Shown here: positions 41,127-48,326 of the stretch, piece by piece
How positions within the stretch are numbered: position 1 is the stretch's first letter
Layout: every line of letters starts with the position of its first letter
Source: Candidatus Thermoflexus japonica
Lineage (GTDB): Bacteria > Chloroflexota > Anaerolineae > Thermoflexales > Thermoflexaceae
Length of the DNA stretch: 48,326 nucleotides
Reading direction: 5' to 3'
Assembly (NCBI GenBank): GCA_002898735.1
Contig: BEHY01000014.1
Span: forward strand, 1-48,326
Notes under the pieces: model-generated
Databases searched by the model: none
What the model was told of the DNA's origin: nothing
The model's input: only the letters and a program-made list of their open reading frames with translations
Program-made: the position numbers and the translations under genes

Positions 41127-42473
41127 CTACGGGTAAATGCCCCGGATCAGGGTCGCCTGGGCGACGCGCCAGATCGCCAGCGCCTGGGCGGCCGTGCGAT
41201 AGTCCCCCGGCTTCAGGCCGTAGCGGCGCAGCTCCTCCTCCTTCGCCAGCAGCTCGTAAAAAGCCCGCTTCAGGATCCGCTCCATCCGCTGGTTGATCTC
41301 CTCCTCCGTCCAGAAGAACGACTGCAGATCCTGCACCCACTCGAAATAGGAGACCACCACCCCGCCGGCGTTGCACAGAATATCCGGCACGATGAAGACG
41401 CCCTTCTCGAGCAGGATTTCATCCGCCTCCGGCGTCGTGGGCCCGTTGGCCCCTTCCGCCAGGATGCGCGCCTGCACGTAGGGCGCGTTCTCCGCCGTGA
41501 TCTGATTCTCCAGGGCCGCAGGGATCAGAACGTCGACCTTCAACGTGAGAAGCTCCGCGTTGGTGATGGGGTCGGCCTCAGGGAAACCGACCACCGTCCG
41601 GTGCTGACGGACATGATCCATCAGCCTGGGGATATTCAGCCCCCGGGGATTGTAGAGGCCACCGTGGACATCGCTCACGGCCACCACTTTGGCCCCCATC
41701 TGATGAGCGGTGAGAGCCGCATAGGAGCCCACGTTCCCGAAGCCCTGGATGGCGATGGTGGCTCGATCGATGGGGATTCGGTTCACTTTCAGGGCCTCGG
41801 CGACCACCATCATCACCCCCCGCCCGGTAGCCTCCACCCGCCCGACCGTCCCGCCGATCTCCAGGGGCTTCCCGGTGACCACGGCAGGCTGCGTGAAGCC
41901 GGTGTGCATGGAATACGTGTCCATGATCCAGGCCATAATGTGGGGATTGGTCCCCACATCCGGGGCGGGCACATCCCCGCCAGGGTGCATGAGGATGCTG
42001 ATCTCCGTGGTATACCGCCGGGTCAGCCGCTCCAGCTCCCGGGGGGAGAGCTTCGCAGGATCCACCGCCACACCGCCCTTGGCCCCCCCGTAGGGGATGT
42101 TCACCAGCGCGCATTTCCAGGTCATCCACATCGCCAGCGCCCGCACCTCCTCCAGGGTGACATCCGGATGGTAGCGGATGCCGCCCTTCGTTGGGCCGCG
42201 GACGGTGTTGTGGTGCACCCGGTAGCCGGTGAACATCTGGATAGAGCCATCGTCCATCTGGACGGGGAAGTTGACAATCAGCTCCCGCTTGGGGCGGCGC
42301 AGGAACTCAATCAGACCTCGCTTGAGAGGATGGCCGGAGGCCTCCAGGATCCGGGCGGCCTTATCGAACTGGGCCAGCGCCGCATGCCAGGTCTGGAGGC
42401 CCTTCCGAACGGCTTCCGGCGAGGGAGAATAGAAAGCGCTGTAGGAAACCTCCGCCAGGCGTTCCGCCGCCAT
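41127..42473 (-). CDS. gdhA: Glutamate dehydrogenase paralog (downstream copy, 448 aa)
   Basis: This hexameric-type GDH interconverts glutamate with 2-oxoglutarate and ammonia. Substrate-binding Lys96 lies in [11 protein letters not shown]; catalytic Lys132 is in [14 protein letters not shown]; the NAD(P)-binding loop is [12 protein letters not shown]. The protein is 26 residues longer than the paralog at 42707, mainly at the N-terminus ([16 protein letters not shown]) and in a [14 protein letters not shown] insertion near the end. GAAGGGGGG precedes its ATG. Two gdh genes in tandem recall Thermus, where two paralogs form a hetero-oligomer with one regulatory subunit. Catalytic residues are kept here, so both may be active. 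Cytoplasmic. Confidence 0.92.
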   Translation of the reverse strand: MAAERLAEVSYSAFYSPSPEAVRKGLQTWHAALAQFDKAARILEASGHPLKRGLIEFLRRPKRELIVNFPVQMDDGSIQMFTGYRVHHNTVRGPTKGGIRYHPDVTLEEVRALAMWMTWKCALVNIPYGGAKGGVAVDPAKLSPRELERLTRRYTTEISILMHPGGDVPAPDVGTNPHIMAWIMDTYSMHTGFTQPAVVTGKPLEIGGTVGRVEATGRGVMMVVAEALKVNRIPIDRATIAIQGFGNVGSYAALTAHQMGAKVVAVSDVHGGLYNPRGLNIPRLMDHVRQHRTVVGFPEADPITNAELLTLKVDVLIPAALENQITAENAPYVQARILAEGANGPTTPEADEILLEKGVFIVPDILCNAGGVVVSYFEWVQDLQSFFWTEEEINQRMERILKRAFYELLAKEEELRRYGLKPGDYRTAAQALAIWRVAQATLIRGIYP

Positions 42474-42557
42474 GGTCCCCCCTTCAAACGGATGTAGATG
42501 AGCGTCCGGGGTTAGCCGGATGACCGCTTCCTGCGGCCCCTCGGGTCATGAGACTCA

Positions 42558-42596
42558 GGGATCAGGTGGGGCACCGAGGGCGCCTCACCTGATCCC
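42558..42596 (-). promoter_or_regulatory. Long hairpin in the leader of the downstream gdh gene
   Basis: GGGATCAGGTG and CACCTGATCCC (42586-42596 and 42558-42568, read on the minus strand) form a perfect 11-bp stem, and GGCGCC with GGTGCC extends it inside to give a nearly continuous hairpin with a CTCG-type loop. It is followed by no T-run, so it is not a normal terminator. It lies 85 bp before the gdh start codon and may act as a processing barrier or regulatory RNA structure. Confidence 0.45.
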
Positions 42597-42623
42597 CCAA
42601 ACCTCGACAGGGAGCCCCAAACA

Positions 42624-42666
42624 AAGGCGAAGGGAGCGGCGGGAAAGCCACTGCCACCTTCGCCTT
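42624..42666 (-). terminator. Terminator between the two gdh genes
   Basis: On the minus strand AAGGCGAAGG (42666-42657) and CCTTCGCCTT (42633-42624) form a 10-bp stem with a 23-nt loop, followed by TGTTTGGGG. The T-run is short, so partial read-through into the second gdh gene is likely. It lies about 40 bp after the stop of the gene at 42707. Confidence 0.6.
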
Positions 42667-42706
42667 CCGGTTCGAGCAGGCCCGCAGGGTTGCCCCTTCG
42701 GGGTTT

Positions 42707-43975
42707 TCACACCCAGCCCCGCAACCGCATCGCCTCGACCACCCGCTCGATCGCTACGATGTAGGCGCCCAGCCGGTTGTGCACCCTGTAGCGCCGTGCG
42801 GTCTCATGCACCGCGTGGAAGGCCGCCGTCATCTTCTCATCCAGCCGCTGATGAACCTCCGCCTCGCTCCAGTAATAGCCGTAAGCGTTCTGCACCATTT
42901 CGAAGTAGGAAACCGTGACCCCGCCTGCGTTGCACAGGAAATCGGGGATGACGTAAACCCCGTTCTCGTGGAGGATGTGGTCGGCCTCCGGGGTGGTGGG
43001 ACCATTCGCCAGCTCCGCCACGATACGGGCCCGAATGCGCGGGGCATTCTCGGCAGTGATCTGGTTCTCCAGAGCGGCCGGGAACAGGACGGTCACCGGA
43101 AGCTCCAGGAGCTCCTCATTGGTGAGCGCATCCGCCCCCGGGAAGCCCACGACGGTGCCGTGCTCCCGCTTCCAGGCCGACAGCGCAGCGAAGTCCAGGC
43201 CCTTGGGGTTATACACCCCGCCCTGGGAGTCGCTGACGGCCACCACCTTCAGGCCCAGGAGCTCCGTCCCCAGCCGATGGGCGTGCTGGCCGGCGTTCCC
43301 ATAGCCCTGGATGGCAGCGGTAGCCCCGTTCAGGTCCAGGCCGAGCACCTTCGCCGCCTCCCGGGTGGCATAGATCCCGCCCCGCGCGGTGGCATCCTCC
43401 CGCCCCCGGCTCCCGCCCAGAGGCAACGGCTTGCCCGTGATCACCCCCGGCGCGTTGTAGCCGACGATGGTGCTGTATTCATCCATCATCCAGGCCATGA
43501 TCTGGGGGTTCGTGTAAACATCCGGCGCGGGCACATCCCGTTCCGGCCCGATGAAGGGGGCGATGGCCCGAATGTAGGCCCGGCTGATCCGCTCCAGCTC
43601 CCCCTGGGAGAGATGCTTGGGATCACACACCACGCCGCCCTTGCCGCCACCCAGCGGCAGATCCATCACCGCCGTCTTCCAGGTCATCCACGCCGCCAGA
43701 GCTCGCACCGTGTCGATGGTCTCCTGAGGATGATAGCGGATGCCCCCTTTGGCCGGTCCCCGGGCATCGTTATACTGCACCCGGAATCCCCGGAAGATCC
43801 GGATCGACCCATCGTCCATGCGGACCGGGAAGGTAACCTGGATCTCCAGCTTGGGCCAGCGGAGCATCTCATGAACGTGAGGCTCCAGGCCGATCACCTG
43901 GGCGACCTCATCCAGCTGCTTCTGAACGATCTCGAAGGGATTCAGGGTCTCCTGTCGAATCTGTTCCACCGCCAT
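42707..43975 (-). CDS. gdhA: Glutamate dehydrogenase paralog (upstream copy, 422 aa)
   Basis: This GDH has Lys76 in [11 protein letters not shown], catalytic Lys112 in [15 protein letters not shown] and the dinucleotide loop [12 protein letters not shown], in which the third position is Ala rather than the Val of the paralog. [21 protein letters not shown] is split around the usual substrate-domain hinge. Length is standard for hexameric bacterial GDH. AAGGAG precedes the ATG. An intrinsic terminator and a promoter lie upstream of the start codon, so expression is probably controlled by premature termination. With the neighbouring paralog it may form a mixed hexamer. Confidence 0.92.
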   Translation of the reverse strand: MAVEQIRQETLNPFEIVQKQLDEVAQVIGLEPHVHEMLRWPKLEIQVTFPVRMDDGSIRIFRGFRVQYNDARGPAKGGIRYHPQETIDTVRALAAWMTWKTAVMDLPLGGGKGGVVCDPKHLSQGELERISRAYIRAIAPFIGPERDVPAPDVYTNPQIMAWMMDEYSTIVGYNAPGVITGKPLPLGGSRGREDATARGGIYATREAAKVLGLDLNGATAAIQGYGNAGQHAHRLGTELLGLKVVAVSDSQGGVYNPKGLDFAALSAWKREHGTVVGFPGADALTNEELLELPVTVLFPAALENQITAENAPRIRARIVAELANGPTTPEADHILHENGVYVIPDFLCNAGGVTVSYFEMVQNAYGYYWSEAEVHQRLDEKMTAAFHAVHETARRYRVHNRLGAYIVAIERVVEAMRLRGWV

Positions 43976-44077
43976 GGCGATCGCTCCTTAAAAAGGATTC
44001 CTGGCCAGAATCACGCGAACGGGATGGATGCCCGGAAACCCGCCGCGCGACCCTGGATGGGACTCGGTAGGCCCGCC

Positions 44078-44116
44078 AAAAAATAAAACGGGGCCACCTC
44101 GGGCAAGGTGGCCCCG
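44078..44116 (-). terminator. Intrinsic terminator inside the gdh leader (attenuator candidate)
   Basis: On the minus strand CGGGGCCACC (44116-44107) and GGTGGCCCCG (44098-44089) form a perfect 10-bp GC-rich stem with an 8-nt loop, followed directly by TTTTATTTTTT (44088-44078). It lies about 100 bp before the gdh start codon at 43975 and about 130 bp after a good promoter on the same strand. There is no gene between promoter and terminator, so it probably ends leader transcripts. Confidence 0.8.
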
Positions 44117-44249
44117 CTGAATCCCATCTGGATCCGCTATGCGGACAATCTTCCGCAGCCTCATCGGTTGAAGGGAGGATCTCCAGTTGATTCATTACCA
44201 TTACGCCGTTGGGCTCCCATTCCGGAAGAGGCCAACGACATCGTTCTCC
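44078..44249 (-). ncRNA. Structured leader RNA upstream of gdh, riboswitch or attenuator candidate
   Basis: Transcription from the predicted promoter would give about 130 nt of leader before the terminator. Local helices include CGTTGG with CCAACG enclosing a CUC/GAG arm, GGAG with CUCC, and GUCCGC with GCGGAU around an AUA loop. No known riboswitch consensus (including T-box or glutamine motifs) was recognised by eye. Two short reading frames start in the leader at 44201 and 44164 on this strand, without ribosome-binding sites, and run through the terminator. The RNA could alternatively be a free small RNA. Confidence refers to the existence of a terminated leader transcript. Confidence 0.5.
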
Positions 44250-44255
44250 AGATTA

Positions 44256-44284
44256 ATTTTACGGGGAATCCGGGCTCCCGTCAA
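44256..44284 (-). promoter_or_regulatory. Strong sigma-A-like promoter of the gdh leader
   Basis: On the minus strand TTGACG (44284-44279) and TAAAAT (44261-44256) are exactly 17 bp apart. The predicted start is near 44249, about 275 nt upstream of the gdh start codon. The divergent MFS gene at 44481 is on the other strand. Confidence 0.65.
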
Positions 44285-44480
44285 TTTCCGGCCCCCCAAA
44301 AGCCCTCAGGAAGAGATCAGCGGTGTGGCCGCGATGATGGAAACGCCCTGCCTGCTCCGATGGAGGGGAAGGCGATCCGGCTCCCCCAGCTCCCAATCCA
44401 GCTGGGCAGGCCCTGCCTGAGCCGTCCATAATATCCTCTCAGGGAGACGAGCCTCCAAACCCTTGCGGGAGATCCAGCCG

Positions 44481-45647
44481 ATGTTGACCTCGAACCGGCA
44501 GCGAGCCCTGCGGTTGATCGTGCTCTTCGGCATGGTCAGCCTGATGGCCGATGTCACTTATGAGGGCGCCCGCAGCATCCTGGGGCCTTACCTGGCGCTG
44601 CTGGGCGCCAGCGGGGCGATCGTGGGGATGATCAGTGGGATCGGGGAACTCATCAGCTATGGGCTGCGCCCGCTCTACGGCTACCTGACCGATCGCCTGC
44701 GCCGGCCCTGGCTCCTGACGATCCCCGGATACGCGATGAGCGTGCTCGCCGTCCCCCTCCTGGCCCTGGCCCGCGCCTGGCCGGTCGCCGCCGCGCTGAC
44801 CCTGATCGAGCGGCTGGGCAAGGCCGTCCGCACCCCCGCCCGGGACACGATGCTCTCCTACGCCGCCAGCGAGATCGGGCCTGGAAAAGGGTTCGGCCTC
44901 CACGAAGCCCTGGACCAGATCGGGGCGGTCGGGGGCCCTCTGGTCATGGCGTTGATCCTCCAGCTATCCGGGCGGTATGATCTGGCCTTCGGGATCCTGC
45001 TGATCCCCGCGCTGCTCACCCTGGGCATCCTGATCGCCGCCCGCCTGCTTTATCCCACCCCCCAGCACCTGGAGGCCTCCCCCGCGGATCCGGGAAAGGC
45101 GCCCCCGAAGGGGACCGCGGATCCGCGCTTCCGGCAGTATCTGGTCTTCGTGGCCCTGAGCGTCGCCGGGCTGGTTCCCTTCCAGCTGCTCTCGTTCCAC
45201 CTGAAGCAGGTGAGGATCGTGGCGGATCCCGTGATCCCGGCGCTGTTCGCTGCAGCGATGCTGGTGGATGCGGCCGCCGGCCTGCTCTTCGGGGCCCTGT
45301 ATGATCGCTTCGGCCTCCGGGTTCTGGTGACGATCCCGGCCTTCAGCGCCGTTGCGGCCCCTCTGGTCTTCTCCGGTTATCCCCCGCTGTTGCTCATCGG
45401 CGTGATGCTCTGGGGGGCAGTGATCGGCGGACAGGAGACCATCATGCGGGCAGCCATCCCTTCGCTGGTGGTCCGGGAAGAACGGGGCACGGCTTACGGC
45501 CTGTTCAACGGGGTCTACGGGCTGGCCTGGTTCCTGGGCAGCGCAGCCATGGGGGCGCTCTACGATCTCTCCCTGGGAGGGGTGATCGCCTTCGCGATCG
45601 GGATGGAACTGATCGCCCTCAGCGTCTTCCTCCGCATGCCCCGCTGA
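44481..45647 (+). CDS. Major facilitator superfamily transporter
   Basis: The 388-residue protein has about twelve hydrophobic segments and the MFS loop motif GYLTDRLRRPWLL (loop 2-3), with a matching ALYDRFGLRVLV in the second half. MADVTYEGARSILGPYLALLGA near the start, in two blocks, is typical of a group of uncharacterised bacterial MFS proteins. I choose the ATG at 44481 (GGGAGA upstream); TTG at 44463 is also in frame. Substrate unknown. A 73-bp gap separates it from the EamA gene, so the two may share a transcript. Confidence 0.82.
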   Translation: MLTSNRQRALRLIVLFGMVSLMADVTYEGARSILGPYLALLGASGAIVGMISGIGELISYGLRPLYGYLTDRLRRPWLLTIPGYAMSVLAVPLLALARAWPVAAALTLIERLGKAVRTPARDTMLSYAASEIGPGKGFGLHEALDQIGAVGGPLVMALILQLSGRYDLAFGILLIPALLTLGILIAARLLYPTPQHLEASPADPGKAPPKGTADPRFRQYLVFVALSVAGLVPFQLLSFHLKQVRIVADPVIPALFAAAMLVDAAAGLLFGALYDRFGLRVLVTIPAFSAVAAPLVFSGYPPLLLIGVMLWGAVIGGQETIMRAAIPSLVVREERGTAYGLFNGVYGLAWFLGSAAMGALYDLSLGGVIAFAIGMELIALSVFLRMPR

Positions 45648-45720
45648 GGCGCAACGGAGGGGCTGATCCCATAGAGGCCCTTCCTCCTTCAAACCCATCG
45701 AATTCGCGGTAGAGGCCCCT

Positions 45721-46635
45721 ATGATCGGCTATCTCTATATGCTGACCGCAGCCTTCCTATGGGGGTTGATCGGCCCCGTGAGCCGGCTGGCCTTTGCCCA
45801 TGGGCTGACACCCATGGAGGTCGCCTTCTGGCGGGCGGTTTTCGGAGGTGTTCTGTTCGGAGCCCACGCCCTCCTCATCGGCCGGATTCGAATAGCCCGG
45901 CGGGATCTCCCGATCGTGCTGGGCTTCGGCCTCGTCGGTGTGGCGTTGTTCTACGCTTCCTTCCAGTTCGCGGTGCAGGCCGGGGGCGGAGCGATGGCGG
46001 CCGTGCTGCTCTATACGGCTCCTGCCTGGGTGGCCCTCCTCTCGTGGATCTTCATCCGGGAGCCGATGGGCGCTCATAAGCTGGCCGCCCTGCTCTTAAC
46101 GCTCCTCGGGGTAGCCGGCGTCAGCCTTCAGGGCGGGGAGGTGCGGATCCATCCCGCCGGGATCATATGGGGACTGGTCTCGGGATTCACATATGCCCTG
46201 TATTATCTCTTCGGGAAGATCTATCTCCAGCGCTATGAGACCCCGACCCTGTTCGCTTACGCCATGCCGGTGGGGGCCCTCAGCCTCCTCCCCTTCACCC
46301 CGCTCCATCGACCAGGGCCGGTGGCCTGGGGAGCCGTCGCCTTCCTGACCATCTGTTCCACGTATCTGGCCTATCTGATTTACTATGCCGGTCTGCGGCG
46401 GCTGGAAGCGACCCGGGCAGCCATCGTGGCGACCCTGGAGCCCGTGGTGGCGATGGTGACTTCCTACCTGATATGGGGCGAACGCTTCGGCCCGCTGGGT
46501 GATCTGGGCGCGGCCCTGGTGATCCTGGGAGTGATATGGATGGTGCAGGCTCCAACCGCCCGGGTCCCCACCCCGTCGGCGGAACCCACGCCCCCCCCTC
46601 CGCAGCCCGAAGAGCCTCAGGGCGAGGGAAGGTAA
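45721..46635 (+). CDS. EamA-family (DMT superfamily) transporter
   Basis: The 304-residue membrane protein has ten hydrophobic segments in two EamA halves: the first with AAFLWGLIGPVSRLAF and a GGAMAAVLLYTAPAWVALLSW end, the second with GIIWGLVSGFTYALYYLFGK and TRAAIVATLEPVVAMVTSYL. DMT members export amino acids or metabolites. The last 25 residues are a Pro/Thr/Glu-rich tail on the cytoplasmic side. It follows the MFS gene and is convergent with the amidohydrolase. Substrate unknown. Confidence 0.88.
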   Translation: MIGYLYMLTAAFLWGLIGPVSRLAFAHGLTPMEVAFWRAVFGGVLFGAHALLIGRIRIARRDLPIVLGFGLVGVALFYASFQFAVQAGGGAMAAVLLYTAPAWVALLSWIFIREPMGAHKLAALLLTLLGVAGVSLQGGEVRIHPAGIIWGLVSGFTYALYYLFGKIYLQRYETPTLFAYAMPVGALSLLPFTPLHRPGPVAWGAVAFLTICSTYLAYLIYYAGLRRLEATRAAIVATLEPVVAMVTSYLIWGERFGPLGDLGAALVILGVIWMVQAPTARVPTPSAEPTPPPPQPEEPQGEGR

Positions 46636-46670
46636 GGAGATCCAGGCCTCCCGGACCAGAGGACAAACGG

Positions 46671-48245
46671 TTACATCCGTTGATAAACCCAGCGCCCACC
46701 CACCATAGTGCCGAGCACCTCCAGTTCGCGAAGCCGTTCCGGCGGGATCCGGAAGGGATCGTCAGAGAGCACAATGAGGTCCGCCCACATCCCGGGCCGC
46801 AAGCGGCCCTGCCAGCGCTCCAGCCCGGCCGCCCAGGCCGGGCCCACTGTATACGCTTCCAGAGCCTCCGTCAAGGAGAGGGCCTGCTCCGGATACCAGC
46901 CATTGCGGACCACGGCAGCATGCAGGCCCCAGAATGGGTTCGGCGGCTCCACAGGGGCGTCGGAGCCGAAGGCCAGCCGGGCCCCATGGTCCTTCAGGCT
47001 GCGCCAGGCGTAGGCGGTGGCGCATCGCTTCCCCCAGTAGCGCTCCGCCATGGGGCGATCGGAGATCGCGTGGATGGGTTGCATCGAGGCGATGATCCCC
47101 AGCGGGCCCAGGCGCGGGATATCATCCGGATGCACGAGCTGCGTATGCTCGATGCGATGGCGACGGGCTTCCGGCGGAATCCCCAACCGCTCCTCCAGAT
47201 CCCGCAATTCAGCATAGAGATCCAGAACCTCCCGGTTGGCCCGGTCCCCGATGGCGTGGATGGCCAGCCAGAGACCCGCGGCGGTGGCCCGCCGGGCCGC
47301 CTCCCGCATGGCGTCCGGGGGTGTGAACGCGATGCCCAGGTTCTCCGGCTCTCCCTCATACGGCGCCAGCATCCATGCGGTCCGCGGCCCCAGGGCGCCG
47401 TCCGCGAAGATTTTCACCGCCCCTATACGCAGCCAGGGATCCCCGAAACCGGTTCGCAGACCGAGGGCCAGGGCCTGGTCCAGCATCGTTAGGGGAAGAT
47501 GCTGAACTACCCGCAGGGGGAGATCCCCGCGCTCGCGGAGGATCTGAAGGGCCGCGAAGGACCGGGGACCATCGAAGTTGTGGACCGCTGTGAGGCCCAT
47601 GGCGGCCAGCTCGTGGAGCGCCTCATAGAGGGCCTCCGCAAGCTCCTCCACAGAGGGTTCCGGGATCGCCCGGGCCACGAGGTCGATCGCCCGTTCGAAA
47701 AAGAGACCGACCGGCTCCCCCGATAGATCCCGGGCGATCCGCCCGCCGGGGGGATCGGGGGTTTCCCGGGTGACCCCGGCCCGGCGCATGGCCTCCCGAT
47801 TCGCCCACAGGGCGTGTCCGCTGCGGGCCCAGAGGGCCACCGGATGCGCCGGCGCCACCCGATCCAGATCGTCGGCGGAGGGGAACCGCCCCCATCGCTC
47901 CTGCAACCATCCCCGGCCGATGATCCAGCTCCCCGGCGGCGTGTAAGCGGCTCGACGGGCCACGCGCTCCAGCGCCTCCTCGAGCGTAGGGGTATCCACG
48001 TCCACGCCCATTCGACGGCGGGCATAGCCTTCCAGATGCAGATGGGCATCGATCAGGCCCGGGAGCACGGCCGCGCCCTTCAGATCCAGAACCCGGGTGC
48101 GCGGACCCCTCCAGGGGCGCACTTCATCGATGGAGCCCACCGCTTCGATCCCCTCGCCGACAATGGCCAGGGCTTCGGCCATCGGCTGCTCGGGATCCTG
48201 CGTGTAGATCCGGGCGTTCTCCAGGATCCAATCGGCGGCTCGCAT
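46671..48245 (-). CDS. YtcJ-like metal-dependent amidohydrolase
   Basis: The 524-residue protein belongs to amidohydrolase family 3. The metal ligands are His68 and His70 in GLIDAHLHLEG, with HAIGDRANREVLD, HRIEHTQLV and the late Asp in AFGSDAPVEPPNPF completing the site; GRLRPGMWADLIVLSDD is the usual C-terminal small-domain motif. I choose the ATG at 48245, because GGAGCAGGAGA precedes it and the composite domain begins there; an in-frame ATG at 48302 adds 19 unsupported residues. YtcJ-type proteins act on amide bonds of unknown natural substrates. It lacks a signal peptide and is probably cytoplasmic. Confidence 0.9.
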   Translation of the reverse strand: MRAADWILENARIYTQDPEQPMAEALAIVGEGIEAVGSIDEVRPWRGPRTRVLDLKGAAVLPGLIDAHLHLEGYARRRMGVDVDTPTLEEALERVARRAAYTPPGSWIIGRGWLQERWGRFPSADDLDRVAPAHPVALWARSGHALWANREAMRRAGVTRETPDPPGGRIARDLSGEPVGLFFERAIDLVARAIPEPSVEELAEALYEALHELAAMGLTAVHNFDGPRSFAALQILRERGDLPLRVVQHLPLTMLDQALALGLRTGFGDPWLRIGAVKIFADGALGPRTAWMLAPYEGEPENLGIAFTPPDAMREAARRATAAGLWLAIHAIGDRANREVLDLYAELRDLEERLGIPPEARRHRIEHTQLVHPDDIPRLGPLGIIASMQPIHAISDRPMAERYWGKRCATAYAWRSLKDHGARLAFGSDAPVEPPNPFWGLHAAVVRNGWYPEQALSLTEALEAYTVGPAWAAGLERWQGRLRPGMWADLIVLSDDPFRIPPERLRELEVLGTMVGGRWVYQRM

Positions 48246-48326
48246 GGGATCTCCTGCTCCTTCAGCCTGGGAGTCCGGTTCGGAAGGGGGAAGATGGGAC
48301 ATCCCGGGGCTCCTCCCGGGGGATCC

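Noticed and set aside
43988..44164. Leftward 58-codon frame starting with MRLRKIVRIADPDG in the gdh leader
   Set aside because: No ribosome-binding site and no family match, and it runs straight through the intrinsic terminator. Kept only as a remote leader-peptide possibility.
44108..44431. Rightward frame of about 107 codons upstream of the MFS gene
   Set aside because: No ribosome-binding site or recognisable protein; it lies antisense to the gdh promoter and leader.

Overview
The window looks like chromosomal DNA of a thermophilic, GC-rich member of the Chloroflexota. Codons are strongly G/C-ended. Flp-type pilins, lipoproteins with Pro/Ser/Thr linkers, Roadblock/V4R signalling and many GT-C membrane glycosyltransferases are common in that phylum, and the overall style suggests a Thermoflexus-like lineage. 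This placement is inference from gene content; no rRNA is present. I saw no tRNA, rRNA or CRISPR array.

Layout. 1-1071: the start of a leftward gene, then two tandem DCC-family thiol-disulfide proteins, the first truncated. 1133-6449: three paralogous lipoproteins with a predicted propeller-like body and a conserved Cys pair; a 174-bp element with perfect 16-bp terminal inverted repeats lies just upstream of the second. 6680-6898: a WD40 remnant. 6996-19667: mostly housekeeping genes: an rRNA m5C methyltransferase, a translationally coupled lepB-deoC-YgiT-type zinc protein run, a dead XerC/D-like recombinase, a lipoprotein PBP2-type transpeptidase, a PIG-L deacetylase, a small zinc-ribbon protein, a Roadblock/V4R/response-regulator group, uppP, and a glycosyltransferase overlapping uridine kinase. 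20314-21488: three nearly identical Flp pilin genes, each with its own leader. 21812-23712: a prenyltransferase-repeat protein overlapping a Tat-exported DUF362 protein.

23860-35774 holds nine consecutive integral-membrane GT-C type proteins (one PIG-V/Gpi18-like, six GT87-like, two unclassified), several start-to-stop coupled. They probably assemble extracytoplasmic polysaccharide or glycoprotein glycans from polyprenyl-phosphate sugars. One of them (30478-31647) is markedly more AT-rich than its neighbours.

35766-38120 is a dense array of hairpin repeats built on a 16-bp imperfect palindrome (12 exact copies, 1 degenerate), wrapped around a single-domain IS200/IS605-type (HUH, Y1) transposase. 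It resembles the REP/RAYT arrangement of Proteobacteria with a different repeat, and is the best candidate here for an undescribed system. Beyond it lie homoserine dehydrogenase, a clan GH-A glycosidase, a DUF123 protein, two tandem glutamate dehydrogenase paralogs, an MFS transporter, an EamA transporter and a YtcJ-like amidohydrolase. The upstream gdh gene has a promoter, a structured leader and an intrinsic terminator all before its start codon, which suggests premature-termination control.
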